From: an uncultured Allobosea sp.
GTDB taxonomy: Bacteria; Pseudomonadota; Alphaproteobacteria; Rhizobiales; Beijerinckiaceae
Direction of reading: 5' to 3'
Length of the DNA: 55,392 nt
NCBI RefSeq assembly: GCF_945957345.1
Contig: NZ_CAMFKW010000038.1
Coordinates: forward strand, 1-55,392
Positions 17,801 to 32,800 of the stretch are shown here, piece after piece. Below the pieces are notes generated by a model. That model searched no databases and was not told the DNA's origin. It saw only the letters and a list, made by a program, of their open reading frames with translations. A program made the position numbers and the translations under genes. Positions within the stretch are counted from its first letter, which is position 1. Each line of letters starts with the position of its first letter.

Positions 17801-20800
17801 AGCAGATCGTCGCGCGGGTGATCGGCTCCAATGCCAGGGCCGATGGCGCGGTCAGCGTCGTCGCCTCCAGCGCCGGCACGGTAAACGCCACCGTTTCCAG
17901 TGCGGTCACGACCTCGAGCCCCGAGAAATCGGCTGAGGACAAGGCCAAGGCCGATCTCAAGCGCGGCATCCTCAATACCGGCCTGCAGGCTGCGGGATTG
18001 GCCCAGCGCAAGGATCCGTCCGCCGGCAGCGGCGGTACGGCGAGCGCTTCCAGCCGCAGCATCGGCGGCGTGCTCTCCGCCAACCGCATGGGCCGCACGG
18101 CCCTCGCCGAAATCTCAGCCTCGACGATCGTCAACGGTGGTGCCCTTTCCGTCCATGCGGACGACGTGGCCACCATCAACGCCAATGTGAAGCTCGTCGC
18201 TTCCAGCGAGGCGGTCAGCGATGGCGGCCTGCCTCAGGCCTCGTCGAACAAGTCTTCCGATTTCAAGATCACTGCCGGTGCCGTCGCCATCAAGCTCGGC
18301 CAGCGCGTGCTGCTCGATTTCCCCGGCGCGATCCTGAGCTCGCCCGATCCGGTGAAGCCCGGCGCCGACGCGGCCGTCGATCCCGCCGATCCCGCGGCCC
18401 CTCCGGCAACGCCGCCCGCGCCGACGCTGACGCGCGTTGTCCAGCCCGGCAACGTCGTGCTTCTGCAGGCCGGCTATCCGGCCACGAAGGGCGAGGCCGG
18501 CGCCTATTACCGCTATCTCGGCACGGCCGCTTCGGCGCCGCTGAACCTCGCCACGACCGATTACACCGACACGACAACATGGGCGAAGATCGGCCAGAAG
18601 GGCGCGCTCTTCGCCTATATGGGCACTGACAGCACCGCCGATCCGGCGACCAAGGTCGATCTCAAGACCGCGAATTATGCCGATCGCGATCTCTGGCGCC
18701 CCGTCAATGACGCGGAGACAGTTCAGAAGAAGGCAACCGGCTCGGGTGCGACCTCCGTCGGCGGCATGGTGGTGCGCAACGAGATCGCCGGTGGCGCGAC
18801 GGCGCAGATCGTCGCGGCCAGCAGCCTTACATCCGGCAGTGTCGACGTCGCGGCCAATCGGAGCGCGACAATCACCGCCAATGCCGAGGCGACCGTCACG
18901 GCCGTCGCGACGCTGAAGGACAAAGCTGACGCCGGCGACACCACGGAAAGCACGCCCGGCACGACCTCCGCCTTCGACAAGGCGCAAACCTCGAACGCCA
19001 CCGCGCTGGCGATCAATGCGGTCATCGCCTCGAACACGGTCAATGCCGTGGCGACGGCGACGATCGACTCCAGCAGCGTCACCACCACGGGCGACGACGG
19101 CGCCGTCAGCGTCAAGGCGACGACGGCCGGCTCGATCTCGGCGACGATCGCGGCGCAGATCGACGCTGCCGCGACCGGGCCGACGGGGTCCGGCACGGGC
19201 GGCAGCTCCGGCACCATCAACCCGCCGCAGACGACGGCGCGCGCGGCCGGCATCCAGCTCGCCTTCAACGCGATCGGCTACCAGAGCAGCAATCTCGCCT
19301 TCGATACGCTGAACGCGGTCATCGGCACCAATCTGGGCAGCGGCAGTCCGGCGCAGGCGAGCGCCTCCATCATCAATTCGGCCGTCACCGCGACGGGCCT
19401 CGTTTCGGTTTCTGCCGAATCCTCGGGCGCGATCTCGGCCGAACTCGGCAACGAGGTCTCGGCGACGGCCCAAGGCGCCAGCGCCTCCGCCCTCGCTGTC
19501 TCCGGCCTCGTCGCGATGAACCGCGTCAGCGGCGCAGCTGCGGCCGTGGTCGATGGCGGCGTGAACGGCACGACGGTTCAGGGCAGCGGGCTTTCGGTCT
19601 CGGCCAAGGACAGCGTCTCGATCGACGCCAGCACCACGGTCGGTGCCAGCGCCAAGGCGGTGAAGACCGGCTCGGTGACGGGTGCGGTCAAGACCGCAGA
19701 CCAACTGCTCAGCGAATACGACTACACGACGGCCTCGGGCACGCGCGACGTCGCCTTCGGCCAGAAAATCCGCCTCAGCGACAGCTGGACGCCGACGGGG
19801 GCCGGCGCGGGCGAGAAGGGCGCCGTCTATCAGTATATGGGCGGTACGCCGATCACCGGCGCCGTTCTCGGCGATACCACCCGCAATTTCGGCGACTTCT
19901 CGCTGTGGAAGAAGCTGGACGCGACCAACATCGTGCCTGGCGGGACGACGGGCTCGCAGCCGAAGGCCGGCAAGATCGATTCCACCGGCCTCGGCGCGAT
20001 CTTCGCGCGCAATAACGTGCAGGGTCAGGCGCAGGCGCTCGTCCGCAACGTTCATATCGTGGCGACCGGTTCGGACGTCGTCGTCAAGGCGGAGTCCGGC
20101 GCCAAGATCGCCGCGACCGACGCCAGCACCATCGAAGGCGGCAAGGGCTTCGGCGGTATCGTCGTCACCAATTCGGTGCTGAACGGGGCCCGGGCCTCGA
20201 TCTCGGGGAGCGCCGTCGATGGCGGCGACGCCACGACGCCGACCGGCGGGATCGTCTCGGTCCAGGCCCTGAACAACGGCGAGATCGAAGCGAGCGCCAT
20301 CGGCTCGGTCGCCGGCGAAACGGCCGCGATCGGCGTCGTCATGGCCTTCAACAGCGTCGGCTATGTGCCGCAGAACCCGCTGTTCAACGCCATCGACGCC
20401 ATCGTCGGCGATCCGCTGATCTCGACCGCGATGAGCGGCGAGCAGCCGGCGAACGCCACCGCCTTCATCACCGGCTCGACCGTGCGCGCCTTCGGCGACG
20501 TCTCCGTCTCGGCCGAGAACGCCGTGCAGATCACCTCGACGCTCGGCAACGAGGTCAAGCAGGAGACGGCGGAGGATTACGAGCACAGCGCCCAGACCGG
20601 CGCGCGCGGCATCTCGGCCGGCGCGCTGCTGGCCTCCAACAAGGTCTCCGGGCGCGCCGAGGCCTATATCGGCAATCCGGACCCGACCGCGACTCCGGTT
20701 GCCACCCAGGCGACGGTGAGGTCCGATGGCGGCAGCATCGCGGTCAGCGCCACCAACCAGGCCGGCGTTACCGCCACCAGCACGCTGATCAGCGCCTCGG

Positions 20801-23800
20801 CGGTCGACGGCACGGTCGCGGCCATCGCCAAGATCGCGGAGACGCGTGCTCTCAACTCCTACGACTACACGACGAAATCAGGCTCGCAGCAGCTTCTGAC
20901 CGGCGATCGCGTCCGGCTCGCGAGCGACTACAGCACCGGCAACGTCAAGGGCGTCAACGGGCAGGTCTATGTCTATGTCGGCGCCAAGACGACGACTGCT
21001 GTCGACCTCGGCACGGCCGACTATACCGACCGGACGAAGTGGCTGAGCCTCGCCGAGGGCGTCACCGTCACGACCGTCCCCAGCAAGGCGACGGACACAG
21101 CCGGCACCACGCAGGCCGCCGATGAGACCACGACCGTCAGCAAGGACGCGACGGCCGGGACAACGACGACCGTCACGGTCAGCCGCCCGCGCTATTCCTC
21201 GCTCGACGGCTATCAATACATGCGGGTCGGCGAGAAGGTGCGCTTCTCGGTCAACGACAACGTCTCGACCGGCATCAAGGGCGCAGTCTATGTCTATCGC
21301 GGGCCCGACAATGCGAAGGTCACGCTGAAGGGCAACGACTACACCACGAGCGACTGGGTCAGTGAGCTCGCGATCGCGGCCGCGCCGCAGCTCGACAAGG
21401 TCGCGCCCGCTCCGGCGAGCACCACCGACGCGACCAAGACCGATTCCGGCGTCACGCCGTCCACCACCGAGGTCGGTGTTCCCGCGAGCACGGCGCCGAC
21501 GCCGCCTCCGGCGTCCAAGGCCTTCGGCGGCCTGATCGTGATGAACGAGGTGACGGGTGGGGCGCTGGCGCGCATCACCGATGCCGTCGTGACGGCACAA
21601 GGCGATCTCTCCGTTCTGTCATCGGACAAGAGCGACATCGCGGCCAATGTCGTCAGCACCGTCGCCTCGTCGGGCGGCCAGGCTTTCCAGAACTCCGCCA
21701 CGCCTTCCGCCGGTCAGCCGGCCCGCAATTCCTCGACGTTGATCGCCGCCAACGGCATCGCCGCGACAAACGTCGTGCGCGGCGGGGCGGAAGCCTCCAT
21801 TCTGCGCTCGACCGCGACTGCGGCGAGCGGCTCGCTCACCGTCAGTGCCCAGAACGAGGCCGGTGTCGATGCCCGTATCCGCGCCTCCTCGACCACGACC
21901 GGCGGCGACGGCGGCGGTGTCTCCGGCGCGGTGACGCTTGCCTTCAACTCGGTCGGCTATGCGACGCAGAACCTGCTGTTCAACACCATCGACGCGCTGA
22001 TCGGCTCTCCCGAGCTCGCCAACGCCTTCGGCGGCGAGGTCGGCTCTGGCGCCAAGGCCAGCATCGTCTCCTCGAAGGTTTCGGCCGGACTCGACCTCCT
22101 CGTCGTCGCCAAGGCGGCGACGAAGATCAACGCCACCGTCAGCAACGCCGCGCAGAGCGCGACCGACGCGCTGAAGGGCTCGGGCGGCAGCGGTTTCGGC
22201 GTCGTACTGGCTTCCAACAAGGTCAGCGGTAGCGCCGTCGCGACGATCGACAACAGCGGTCTTAGCGTCGATACGGTGAACGGCAGTGATGTCCTGCGCG
22301 CCGGCGGGGCGCTGTCGGTCAGCGCCGACAATGCCGCCTCGATCACTTCGAACGTGCAGATCGTCACCAGTTCGACCGTCACCAAGACCGATGGCGGGGC
22401 GCTGACCGATCAGAGCAAAATCAACAAGTTCCTGCCTTCGGACTTCTCGACCGATCCCAACGAGGTCCAGTCCCGCACCATCCAGGGTAATCTCGTCCGC
22501 AACCGCAAGGACCTGCTCCCGGCGGAGGTGACGGCGCTCGAGGACAAGCTCAACGCCCAGATCGCCAAGGCGAAGGAACTGGCCGCCGGTGCGTTCGAGC
22601 AGCTCGACAAGCTGGAGGCGCAGGCCAAGTCGCTCATTGACAAGCTGGCCAATCTCGATGCCACGGCGCTCGGGGCGCTCGACGGCGCGATTTCGGCTGC
22701 GATCGATGCGATTGCGGCCAAGATCGGAGCCGGCACCGAAAACCAGACGCTGAAGGCCGCGCTGACGCTCGCGAAAGGCAAGCTGGCCAGTGCCGCCACT
22801 ACGGACGATGCCCAGAAGGCGCGTGCGGACGCGGTCTCCGGTCTGATCGAGGCCTCGCAGCTCGGGCTGCTGAAGGATGAAGCGCTGCGAGCCGGCACCG
22901 CCGCACAGCAGGCGCTCGGCAACCTGCTCGGTCAGGAACTCAGCGTCGAAGGGCTCAAGAAGGCGGCGCAGGAGCGCATCGACGGCATTGCCGCCGATCT
23001 CGACGCCTTCCTCGGCAAATTCGGCCTCAGCCTGTCCGATTTCGGCACCGATCTCGGTGCGACGGCTGCCGACAAGAAGACCGCGAACGTCCAGGATGTC
23101 GGCTTCGGCACGCGGGTGCGCATCGCGGACGGCTATGCCAAGCCGACCTATGACCTGGCCGGCGCCGCGAGCGCCTCGACGGTGTCGATCAAGACCGGCG
23201 ACACGCTCGCGACCGCCGGCGGCCAGGTCTACAAATATGTCGGATCGGCTGGCCTGAAAGACGTGCTGCTCGGCGGCATCGACCTGACCACGACGACGGG
23301 CGGCACGGCCGACTGGGTCAAGATCGCCAACAGCGCGAGCGACTACAAGGCGGGCGACATCTACGTCTATATGGGCGGCTCGACCGCCTCGCTCGATCTC
23401 GCGGCGACCGACTTCACCGACAAGCTTCTGTGGAAGCGCTCGCTCGATTCCTCCTTCCTGCCGGACGATTTCAAGTTGCCGAGCACGGGCACGGGATCCG
23501 GTTCGAGCAGCAGCACGACCCCGTCCGCGCCCGCCGCCGCAACTCCCGCCAGCGAAGCGACGACGGCTCCGACGGGCGATCCCTCGGCGAACAACCCGGC
23601 CGCAACCACGCGCCCGCAAAGCGCGAATGCGCTTGCGATCGGCGGCCTCGTCGTCCTGAACTCCGTCCATGGCGACGCGAGCGCAACCGTCACCGGCGCG
23701 CGCATCGTCACGACGGGCGACATCCGCGTTTCGGCGACGGACGAGGCGACGATCACTGCGACGGCCGACAGCTCCGCCAAGGTGAAATCGGCGAGCTCCT

Positions 23801-26800
23801 ACAAGCCGACCGGCGGACAGGCGGCCTCCAACACCACGCAGACCCGCAGTATCGCCATCGGCGGCATCATCGCCACCAATGCCGTGCTCGGCAACGCGAC
23901 GGCGACCGTTTCCGGCAGCGCGCTGACCAGCGGGGGCTCCGTCTCCGTCGTCGCGACCGATACGTCGAGCATCGTGTCCTCGACCAAGACCGCGACTTCC
24001 AGCGACAACGGCGCGGTCGCCATCACGCTCGCCTTCAACACGGTGGGCTGGCGCGAGCAGAACGTGCTCTTCCGCGCGGTCGACACCATCACCGGCGATC
24101 CGGTCGTGGCGCAGGGCCAGAACCTAGACGACACGCCGTCGGGTGCGAGTGCCACGATCGTCGCGAGTTCGGTGGTTGCGGGCAACGCGCTGACGGTCCA
24201 GGCGACTTCTAACGCCTCGATCTCGGCGTCGCTGACCAACAAGGCCAGCGCCTCGAACGCGGTCTTGAAGGACGCCAGCACCTATGCGGTCGGCCTTGCG
24301 CTGTCGAGCAACATGGTCAATGCGCGCGCCTTCGCCGCGATCGACCAGACGACGTCGCCGAGCAAGACGATTTCCACCAGCGGCGCGCTGACCGTCAGCG
24401 CCACGAGCGCGGGCACGATTACGGCCGAGAACACGCTCTCTTCGCTGTCGAGCCTCGCCAAGCCGAGCCTACTCGAGGATTTCTCCAAGAAGATCCTCGG
24501 CAATTACAGCTTCACCACGGCGTCCGGGTCGCAGAGCGTCAAGTTCGGCGATGTCGTCTACACCAGGGTCAATGGCGTCGAGAAGCTCTACGTCTATTAC
24601 GGCGCGACGAAGACAGCCGATCTCGGGGCCGAGACCTTCGATGCCGCGCATTCCTGGCGCGAGAACAATCTGCAGGAATTCGTCAAGTTCCTGCCGCCGG
24701 GCATCCTGAACCTCGGCCAGAACGCCGATACGTCGAGCTCCTCGACGTCCGTCCCATCGACGAATACGGGTACGGGTGGGAATACGGGCGGCACCGGCAC
24801 CACCGGCTCCTCGTCCACCGCCGCCAAGCCCTATGCGACGGCGGTCAGCGGCATCCTCGTCCAGAACAACGTCCGCAGCTTCGCCGAAGCCGACCTGACG
24901 AAGGTGATCGTGACCAGTGCCGGCGACGTCACCGTCGCGGCGGCGCAAACCGGCACGATCAGCTCGACGATCACCAGCAAGGTCGAATCCAAGCTGCCAC
25001 CCGGCAAGGAAGCCGGCAGCACCTCGCTGGCGCTCGGCGCCGTCATCGCCGGCAACACGGTGCTTGGTGGGGCGACCGCGAACGTCACCGGCTCCAAGCT
25101 CGGCGATGCCGCGGCCGCGACGCCGACCACGGTCGGCAACGTCTCGGTCAGTGCGACGAACACGGCCAGGATCAACGCCACCGTCGACAGCACGGTCGAG
25201 TCGAGCGGCACGTCGGTCGGCATCACGCTCGCCGCCAACAAGATCGGCTCGCCCTCGCAGAACTTCCTGCTCGACATGGTCGATGCGCTGGTCGGGACCG
25301 ATCTCGCGACGATCATCCAGGGGCAGCAGCCTTTCGCAGCGCGCGCCCTGATCGACGCCACGCCGATCAACGCCACCGGTCTCGTATCGGTCACCGCGAC
25401 CTCGCAGGCGACGATCGACGCCGAGATCGCCAATTCCGTGACCAGCGTCGGCGAGGCCACGACCAGCATCGGCGGCGTCAGCGCGCTGAACCTGATCAAG
25501 CTCGCCACAACGGCAGAGTTGTCGAACGCGGCGAGCGTCCATGCGGCCGGCGTCGCCATTTCCGCCGACAGCAGTTCCGCCATCACCGCCGATGTCAGCG
25601 CGCCGGTTATCGCCGTCGCCTATTTGCTGCCGAGCACGACCGGCACCGGGACGGGAAGCTCCGGTGGCACGGGCAATACCGGCAGCGGCGGCGCCAGCCA
25701 GACCAAGACCTCGGTCACCGTGGGCTTGAGCCTCGCGCGCAATACCATCGTCGACGGCGAACTCGCTGCCGGCATCGATGCGGTGACCGATCTCGACGCC
25801 GCCAGCGGCAACGTCTCGGTCAACGCCCGCAGCGGCGCGACGATCAAGGCCGAGACCTCCGCCTCCGCGATCTCGCTGATCATCAGCAAGGAGAAGAGCG
25901 ATAATCTGAGCTTCGCCGGCGGCGGCGCGCTCGGTTTCAACACGATCCTCGGTGGCGTCGACGCGCATATCGCGGGCAGCAGCATCCGCGCGCACGGCAC
26001 CGCTGTGGAGGATGCGCAGGGCAAGGGCGGCAGCGGCGCCATCGACATCAAGGCGGCCAACGCTTCGGTGATCGACGCCAAGACCGACGCCACGGCGGTC
26101 TCCGTCGCGATCGGCAAGGACGCGGCCTCGGCGGTCGCGATTGGCGTCACGCTCGCCTTCAACATGGTCGGCTTCTACGGAAGCGGCCTGCCGACCGGCA
26201 ACGGCTTCGGCTCGGGCACGACCTCGACGCTGAATGTCGGCGCCAAGGTCACCAAGTCGAGCCTGCGCGCCGATCGTCGCGTCTCGGTCGGCGCCGAATC
26301 CGATGCCGAGATCACGGCCGAGATCGGCGCCACGGCCGTCGCGGTCGGTGCCTCCAGCGGCTCGGGCGGTTCCGGTAGTGGCAACACCTCCTTCACCGCC
26401 GCCGGCCTCTATGCCGGCAACAAGATCGCCACCGGCCTGACCGCGTTGATCGACGAGACCGGGCTGTCCAACGCTGTCGTCACGTCCGGCTCGGAGGGCG
26501 TCAGCGTCACTGCGCGGGACAAGGCGAGGATCGAGGCGCATGCGCGCGCGATCTCGGTCGCGGCGAACCTCACCGGCAAGTCGAGTGGCAGCAGCCAGAG
26601 CGTCGCTATTGGCGCGTCCGTCTCCAAGAACGACATCGCCAGCGATGTGACGGCAGCGATCCGCTCGACTTCCTCCGTCGCCGCCAGTGGCGCCGTCACC
26701 GTCTCGGCCTCGCGGGAGGCGAGCATCAAGGCGCAGACGATCGCGGCATCGGTCGGCGCGCAGATCAGCGGGCAGGGCCAGGGCGCGGCCGTCAGCGGCG

Positions 26801-29800
26801 GCGGTGCGCTTGCGTTCAACAGCATTACCGGCTCGACGATTGCCGAGATCACGGATTCACCGCTCGGCACCTCGGCCGGCAAGGTCGGCTCGGTGTCGGT
26901 CTCGGCGCAGGATCTCTCGTCGATCCAGGCGCTGACGGGCGGCCTCGCTTTCGCGGCCGGCATCGCGAGCAAGGATACTGCGGTCGGCGTCGCCATCGGC
27001 GTCTCGGTCTCGACCAACGAGGTCGGCACGGCCGATCAGGTTCGCGCTTCCGTGCTGAGAGGCTCGGTCTATGCCTCGGGCGCGGTCGCCGTGACGGCGA
27101 AGACCCAGCGGACCGTCGAAGCCCTGGTTCTCGCTGCTGCCATCGGCGTCTCCGCCAGCGGCACCGGCAGCGCGACCAGCGTCAGCCTGAGCGGCGCGGG
27201 GGCCGGCAACACGATCGGCGTCGCGACCGTTGCCGAAATCTCCGGCGCCGCGGCCGTGACGGGCTCCTCCGTCACGGTCGATGCCTCGAACAGCTCCGAC
27301 ATCACCGCCAATCTCGGAGCGCTGACGCTCTCCGTCGCGCTCGGCGAGCAGACAGCCGCCTCGGTCTCGATCGGCGCGACCGTCGCCGTCAACCGTATCA
27401 CGGGTGCCGTCTCGGCGGGCATCACGAACGTTTCTTCGCTCGATGCGGGCACCGGTGCGGTCTCGGTCACTGCTGAAAGCTCCGGCAGCATCCACACCAT
27501 TGCCGCCGCCGCCAGCATGGCGGCGGGCGTCAGCGCCTCCAGCAGCGGCGTCGGCGTCGCGGCGGCAGGAGCTGGAGCGGTCAACCTGATCGACTCGACG
27601 ACCGCGGCAGCGATCTCCGCCTCCAGCCTCGACCATGCGGGCGACGTCACTGTGGGGGCGACCAGCACGCTCGACATCGACGCCGACATCGTCACCGCGG
27701 CGGCCTCGCTCGGGGCTTCCGGCAGCGCGTCCGCGGGAGCAGGTGCGCTCGGAATCGCCATCGCCTACAACCAGATCGGCGCCTGGACCGTATACGACGC
27801 CGCGAACAATCGTCTCTCCAACGCCCCGGTACAGGGCACGCGCGCCGGCGTCACCGCGACCCTGAGCGGCAGCCGCGTCAACGCGACGGGTGCTCTCTCC
27901 GTCACCGCGAGCTCGACCAACACGATCGACGCCACCATCGTTGCCGTCGCGGCCGGTCTCTCCGCCTCCAGCCAAAACGGCGTTGCCGTTGCGGCCGGCG
28001 GCACCTATGCGCAGAACATGATCGGCCTCGCCACGCAGGCGCTGGTCGACGGGGATGGCAGCGGAACTGCGCCCGGAATCCGTGCCGCGAGCGCGACGAT
28101 CCGCGCGCAGGACAGCTCCGCCATCAAGGCGACCGCGCTCTCGGCGAGCCTGGCGGTCGGGCTCGGCGGGACGACGGGCGTCTCGGTCGCGATGGGCGTC
28201 AGCATCGCTCTGAACCAGATCGCCAACGACGTCTCGGCGAAGGTCGGCAACCTCGACCAGGGACTTAAGACCACGGGCGGCGATATCGTCGTCGCCGCCA
28301 AGTCCGCGGGCTCCATCGAGACGGTTGCGGCTTCCGCCGCGCTCAGCATCGGCGGCGGCGGCAGCAATGGTGTCGCCGTGGCCGGCGCGGGCGCCTTCGC
28401 CTCCAACGTCATCACCACCTCGACGCGCGCCACCACTAACGAGAGTGCGCTCGACAGCGCGGGCGCCGTATCGGTTACGGCCGAGGCTTCGGCCCTCATC
28501 AAGGCCGGCATCGTCGCGGCCTCGCTCGCCGCCGGCGTCGGCGGCTCGAACGGGGTCGGCGTCGGCATCGGCGCGGCCGGTGCCGAGAACCGCATCGGCA
28601 GCTGGACCACAAGCGGCACGGACAAGAACCGCCGCGACAGCCTGCTCGCCAATGGCGGCACCGTGGTCGAGGCCTCGCTGACCCGCACCAAGGTCACGGC
28701 CAGTGGCGCGCTCACCGTCGATGCGCAGTCGAAAAACCAGATCAGCGCGCTCGTCGCGGCGGCGGCCGTCGCGATCGGTGGCGGCGGCTCGACCGGCGTC
28801 GGCGTCTCGGCCGCCGGTACGGCGGTGGTCAACGCCATCGCCGTCTCGGCTAACGCCTTCATCGAGGGCAACGGTATTACGAACAGCCTGATCGCCAGCA
28901 ATGCGATCTCGGCCGGTGCTGTCAGCGTCACCGCGAGCGATACGTCGACAATCAACGCGATTGCGGGCACCGCCTCGGTGGCGGGCGGCGTCGGCGGTTC
29001 GGCCGGCGTTGGCGTCGCGGTCGGCTTTGCGCTCGCGATGAACACGATCGTCAACGGCGTCGAGGCCAAGGTCGCCCATCTCGGCGACGGCCTCGGCACG
29101 ACTGGCGCGGTGCTGGTCAAGGCGACCAGCAATGCGACGATCCAGTCGACCACGACGGCGGCCGCCGTCAGCATCGGCGGGGGCGGCTCTGCCGGCGTCT
29201 CGGTTTCGGCCGGCGGCGCCTTCGCCTTCAACAACATCGTCACCGCGACCAGCGCCCATATCGATTCAAGCCGCATTACCGGCAGCGCGAGCCTGACCGT
29301 CACGGCGGAAGCGACCTCCACGATCAGCGCTACCGTCCTCGCCGCCAGCCTGTCGGCCGGCGTCGGCGGTGCGGCCGGCGTCGGTGTCGGCGTCGGCGCC
29401 TCTGCCGCCGCCAACCAGATCGGCGGCTGGACCACCAGCGGCACCGACAAGACAAGGGTAGACACGCCCACGATCGGCGGCCAGTCCTCCGTTATCGCAG
29501 CGCTGAACGACACCAGCGCCGTCACCACCGGCGCGCTCTCGGTCTCGGCGCGCTCGGCGCAGACCATCCAGGCGCAGGTTGTCGCTGCGGCGGCTGCGAT
29601 CGGCGGCGGCGGTTCGGTCGGCGTCGGCGTGGCCGCAGCGGGCGTGGTCGTTACCAATGCGATCGGCGTCGATACCCGCGCCACCATCAACGGTGACGGC
29701 GCGACCGGCATCGATGCCGGCAGCATCGCGCTCTCGGCCAGGGACCAGTCGACGATCAAGGCTCTCGCCGGATCCGCCTCCCTCGGCGGCGCGGGCGGCG

Positions 29801-32800
29801 GCGCGGCCGGCGTCGCGGTGGCCGTGGGCTTCACGCTGGCGCTCAACAGCATCACCGGCGCGGTCGAAGCCTCGATCAGGAACGCCGACAACCTCGTGCA
29901 GAGCCGCAGCGGCGCGATCTCGCTGACGGCGCGTCGCGAGGGCTCGATCTATGCCGCGGCGGCAGCTGCGGCCTTGACCGTCGCAGGTGGCGGCGCGGCC
30001 GGTGTCGGCGTCAGCGGCGGCGGTGCCTTCGCTTCCAACGTGATCACGGGCTCGGTCTCGGCTTATCTCGACGCCAGCAAGGTCACGAGCGCTGATGCGC
30101 TCGCCGTCTCGGCCTCGGTCGGCTCGACCATCACGGCGATCGTCTCCGCTGCAGCCGCCTCGGGCGGCGGCGGTGGCGCTGCGGGCGTGGGCGTCGCGAT
30201 CGGCGTCGCGGGCGCCGAAAACCGCATCGGCGGCTGGACGACGAGCGGTACCGGCAAGGACCGCGCCGACACCGCCAGCGGGACAGGCATGGTCGTCGAA
30301 GCCTATGCCCAAAACAGCACGCTGAACGTCACCGGCGCGCTCTCCCTGACGGCGACCTCCGAGCAGACGGTCTCGGCCGTCGTCATCGCGGCCTCGGCCG
30401 CGATCCAGGGCGGCGGCGCGGCCGGCGTCGCGGTCTCAGCGGCGGGCTCGGTCACGGCCAACGCCATCGCCGTGACGACGCGCGCCTATATTCAGGGCGA
30501 CGGCATCGGCATCTCCGCCGGCAGCATTTCCATCGCGGCGTCCGACACCTCGGCGATTTCGGCGGTCACCGGGGCAGCCTCGCTCTCCGGCTCGGGCGGC
30601 GGCGCGGCCGGCGTCTCGGTCGCGGTCGGCTTCGCGCTGGCGCTGAACAGCATAGCCGGCGATGTACGCGCCTGGATCGATTCCGCCAATGACGGCGTGA
30701 CCACGACCTCGGGCGACCTTTCCGTTTCCGCGCGCAGTACCGGCACCATCCAGGCGATCTCGGCTGCGGCCGCGCTCACCGTTGCGGGTGGCGGCGCGGC
30801 GGGTGTCGGCGTCAGCGGCGGCGGCGCGGGCGCACGCAACGCCATCTCGACCAAGACGGATGCCACCGTCACCAGCAGCAAGCTCAATGCGAGCGGCGCG
30901 GTGACGATCCTCGCCACGGCGGATGCCACGATTCTCGCCAGCGTGGATGCGGCTGCGGCCGCAGCCGGCGGCGGTGGCGCGGCCGGCGTCGGCGTCGCGA
31001 TCGGTATCGTCGCGGCGGTGAACCAGATCGCCGGCGGCAGCGAGGTCCAGGCCTATATGGATCGCTCCTCCGCGACGGCCGGCGGTGCGCTTTCCGTCAC
31101 GGCGTTGTCGCAGCAGACGATCAAGGCCAATGTCGCGGCGATCTCGGCCTCGATCCAGGGTGGCGGCGCGGCCAACGTCTCGGTCGCGGGCTCGGTCAGC
31201 GGCGCGGTCAACACCGTCTCGGTGCCGACGCGCGCCTATATCTCGAACCTGGCGACGGGCGGCCTCAAGGCCGGCAGCGTCTCGGTCTCGGCGTCGACGC
31301 TTTCGGCCATCACGGCAATCGCGGCTGCGGCAGGCGTGACCGCCGGCGGCTCCGGCGCGGCTTCGGTCGGGATCGCGGTTGCGGCGAGCGTCGCCACCAA
31401 TACGATTTCCAGCACGACGGAAGCCTATCTGCGCGACCTCGGCAATACGCTGAATACGACCTCGGGCGGGGTTGCGGTCACCGCGACGACCGGCGGCAGC
31501 ATTGCTGCGACCGTCTCCGCCGCGAGTGTCAGCCTCGGCGGTTCCGGCATCGCGGCCGTCCAGATTTCGGGCGGCGGGGCCTCGGCCGTCAACGTCATCA
31601 CCGGCGGCACGCTGGCTTCGATCGACACCAGCGGCTCGGGCACCAACCGCGTGACGAGCGCAGGTGGCGTCGGCGTCTCGGCGAGCCGGACCTCGGCCAT
31701 CGACGCCAATGTCGTAGTCGCGACGGCCTCGGTCAGCGGCTCGGGTGCGGCCTCCGTCCCCGTCGCCGTTGGCTTGAGCGGCGCGCAGAACCTGATCGGC
31801 TCCTGGACGACCCAGACCGGTAGCACGACGCGCAATCAGCCTTCGCTCGATTCCAATGGCAGCGTGGGTGTCCAGGCGCTGATCGCCGACACGATCGTCG
31901 ATGCGCAGGGCGCTGTTGCGGTCACCGCCACCTCGTCCAGCACGATCAACGCCAGGGTCGCGGCCATGGCGGCGGTCCTCGCCGGCAGCGGCGGCGTCAG
32001 CGTCGGCGTCGCGGGCGCCGGCTCCTATTCCGGCAACATGATCGCGATCGCCACCTCCGCGGCGATCACCGGCGCGACCAGCAACGTCAAGGGCAGCGCG
32101 GTCACCGTACAGGCGCAGGACAGCGCCACGATCAAGGTCGATGTCGGCACCGCCGCCGTCGCCGCCGCCTTCGCCGGCGGCACCGGTGTCGCGCCGTCGA
32201 TCGGCATTGCGACCGCGCTCAATATCGTCAGCGATTCCGTCATCGCGAGGACCGACTCCGCCGCCCTCACGGCGCGGACGGGCGATATCGCGATCAAGGC
32301 TATCGCCAGCGCGACCATTACCGCAACGGTCGCGGCGGCTTCCGCCGCGCTCGCCGGCGGGAGCGTTGCGGTCGGGGTCGCCGGCGGCGGCGCGATTGCC
32401 ACCAACCTGATCGGCGGCGAGACCCGCGCGACGACCAATGGCGGCTCGCTGACGGCCCAGGGCAAGGTCACGATCCATGCCGAGAACACGAGCACGATCG
32501 ACGCGCACACGGTAGCGCTTGCGGCCGGCGCCAATGTCGGTGGCGTCTCGGTCGGGGTGAGCCTCGGCGTCAGCACGGCGGTGAATCTGATCGGCTACGG
32601 CTATGCCGACAGCGAGGTGGCAAACCCGCAGACGCGCAAGCAGGCCAATGCCATCGAGGCTCTCGCAGGCAACACGACGATCCAGGCCGGCGGGCTGCTC
32701 GAGGTCAGCGCGGTCTCGGCTCAGACGATTTCGGCGCTGACCGCGGCGGGCGCGATCGCGCTCGGCGGCGGGGCGATCTCGGTGCAGGGCGCCGGTGCCG

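Larger units (their letters stand above)
17650..26250 (+). repeat. First long super-repeat region (about 360-700 residue units) in the giant gene
   Basis: A recurring landmark, AFNxxGYxxQNxLFNxxDAxxG followed by a short linker and AxIxxSxVxA, appears near 17695 (divergent), 19260, 20344, 21946, 24030, 25229 and 26157 (divergent). Each unit also holds a segment like GGIVVxNxVxGxAxAxIxxS, and most hold a YxYxG module. Units differ in length because linkers and one helical insert were added. The repeats are diverged at DNA level, so expansion is old. Confidence 0.75.
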
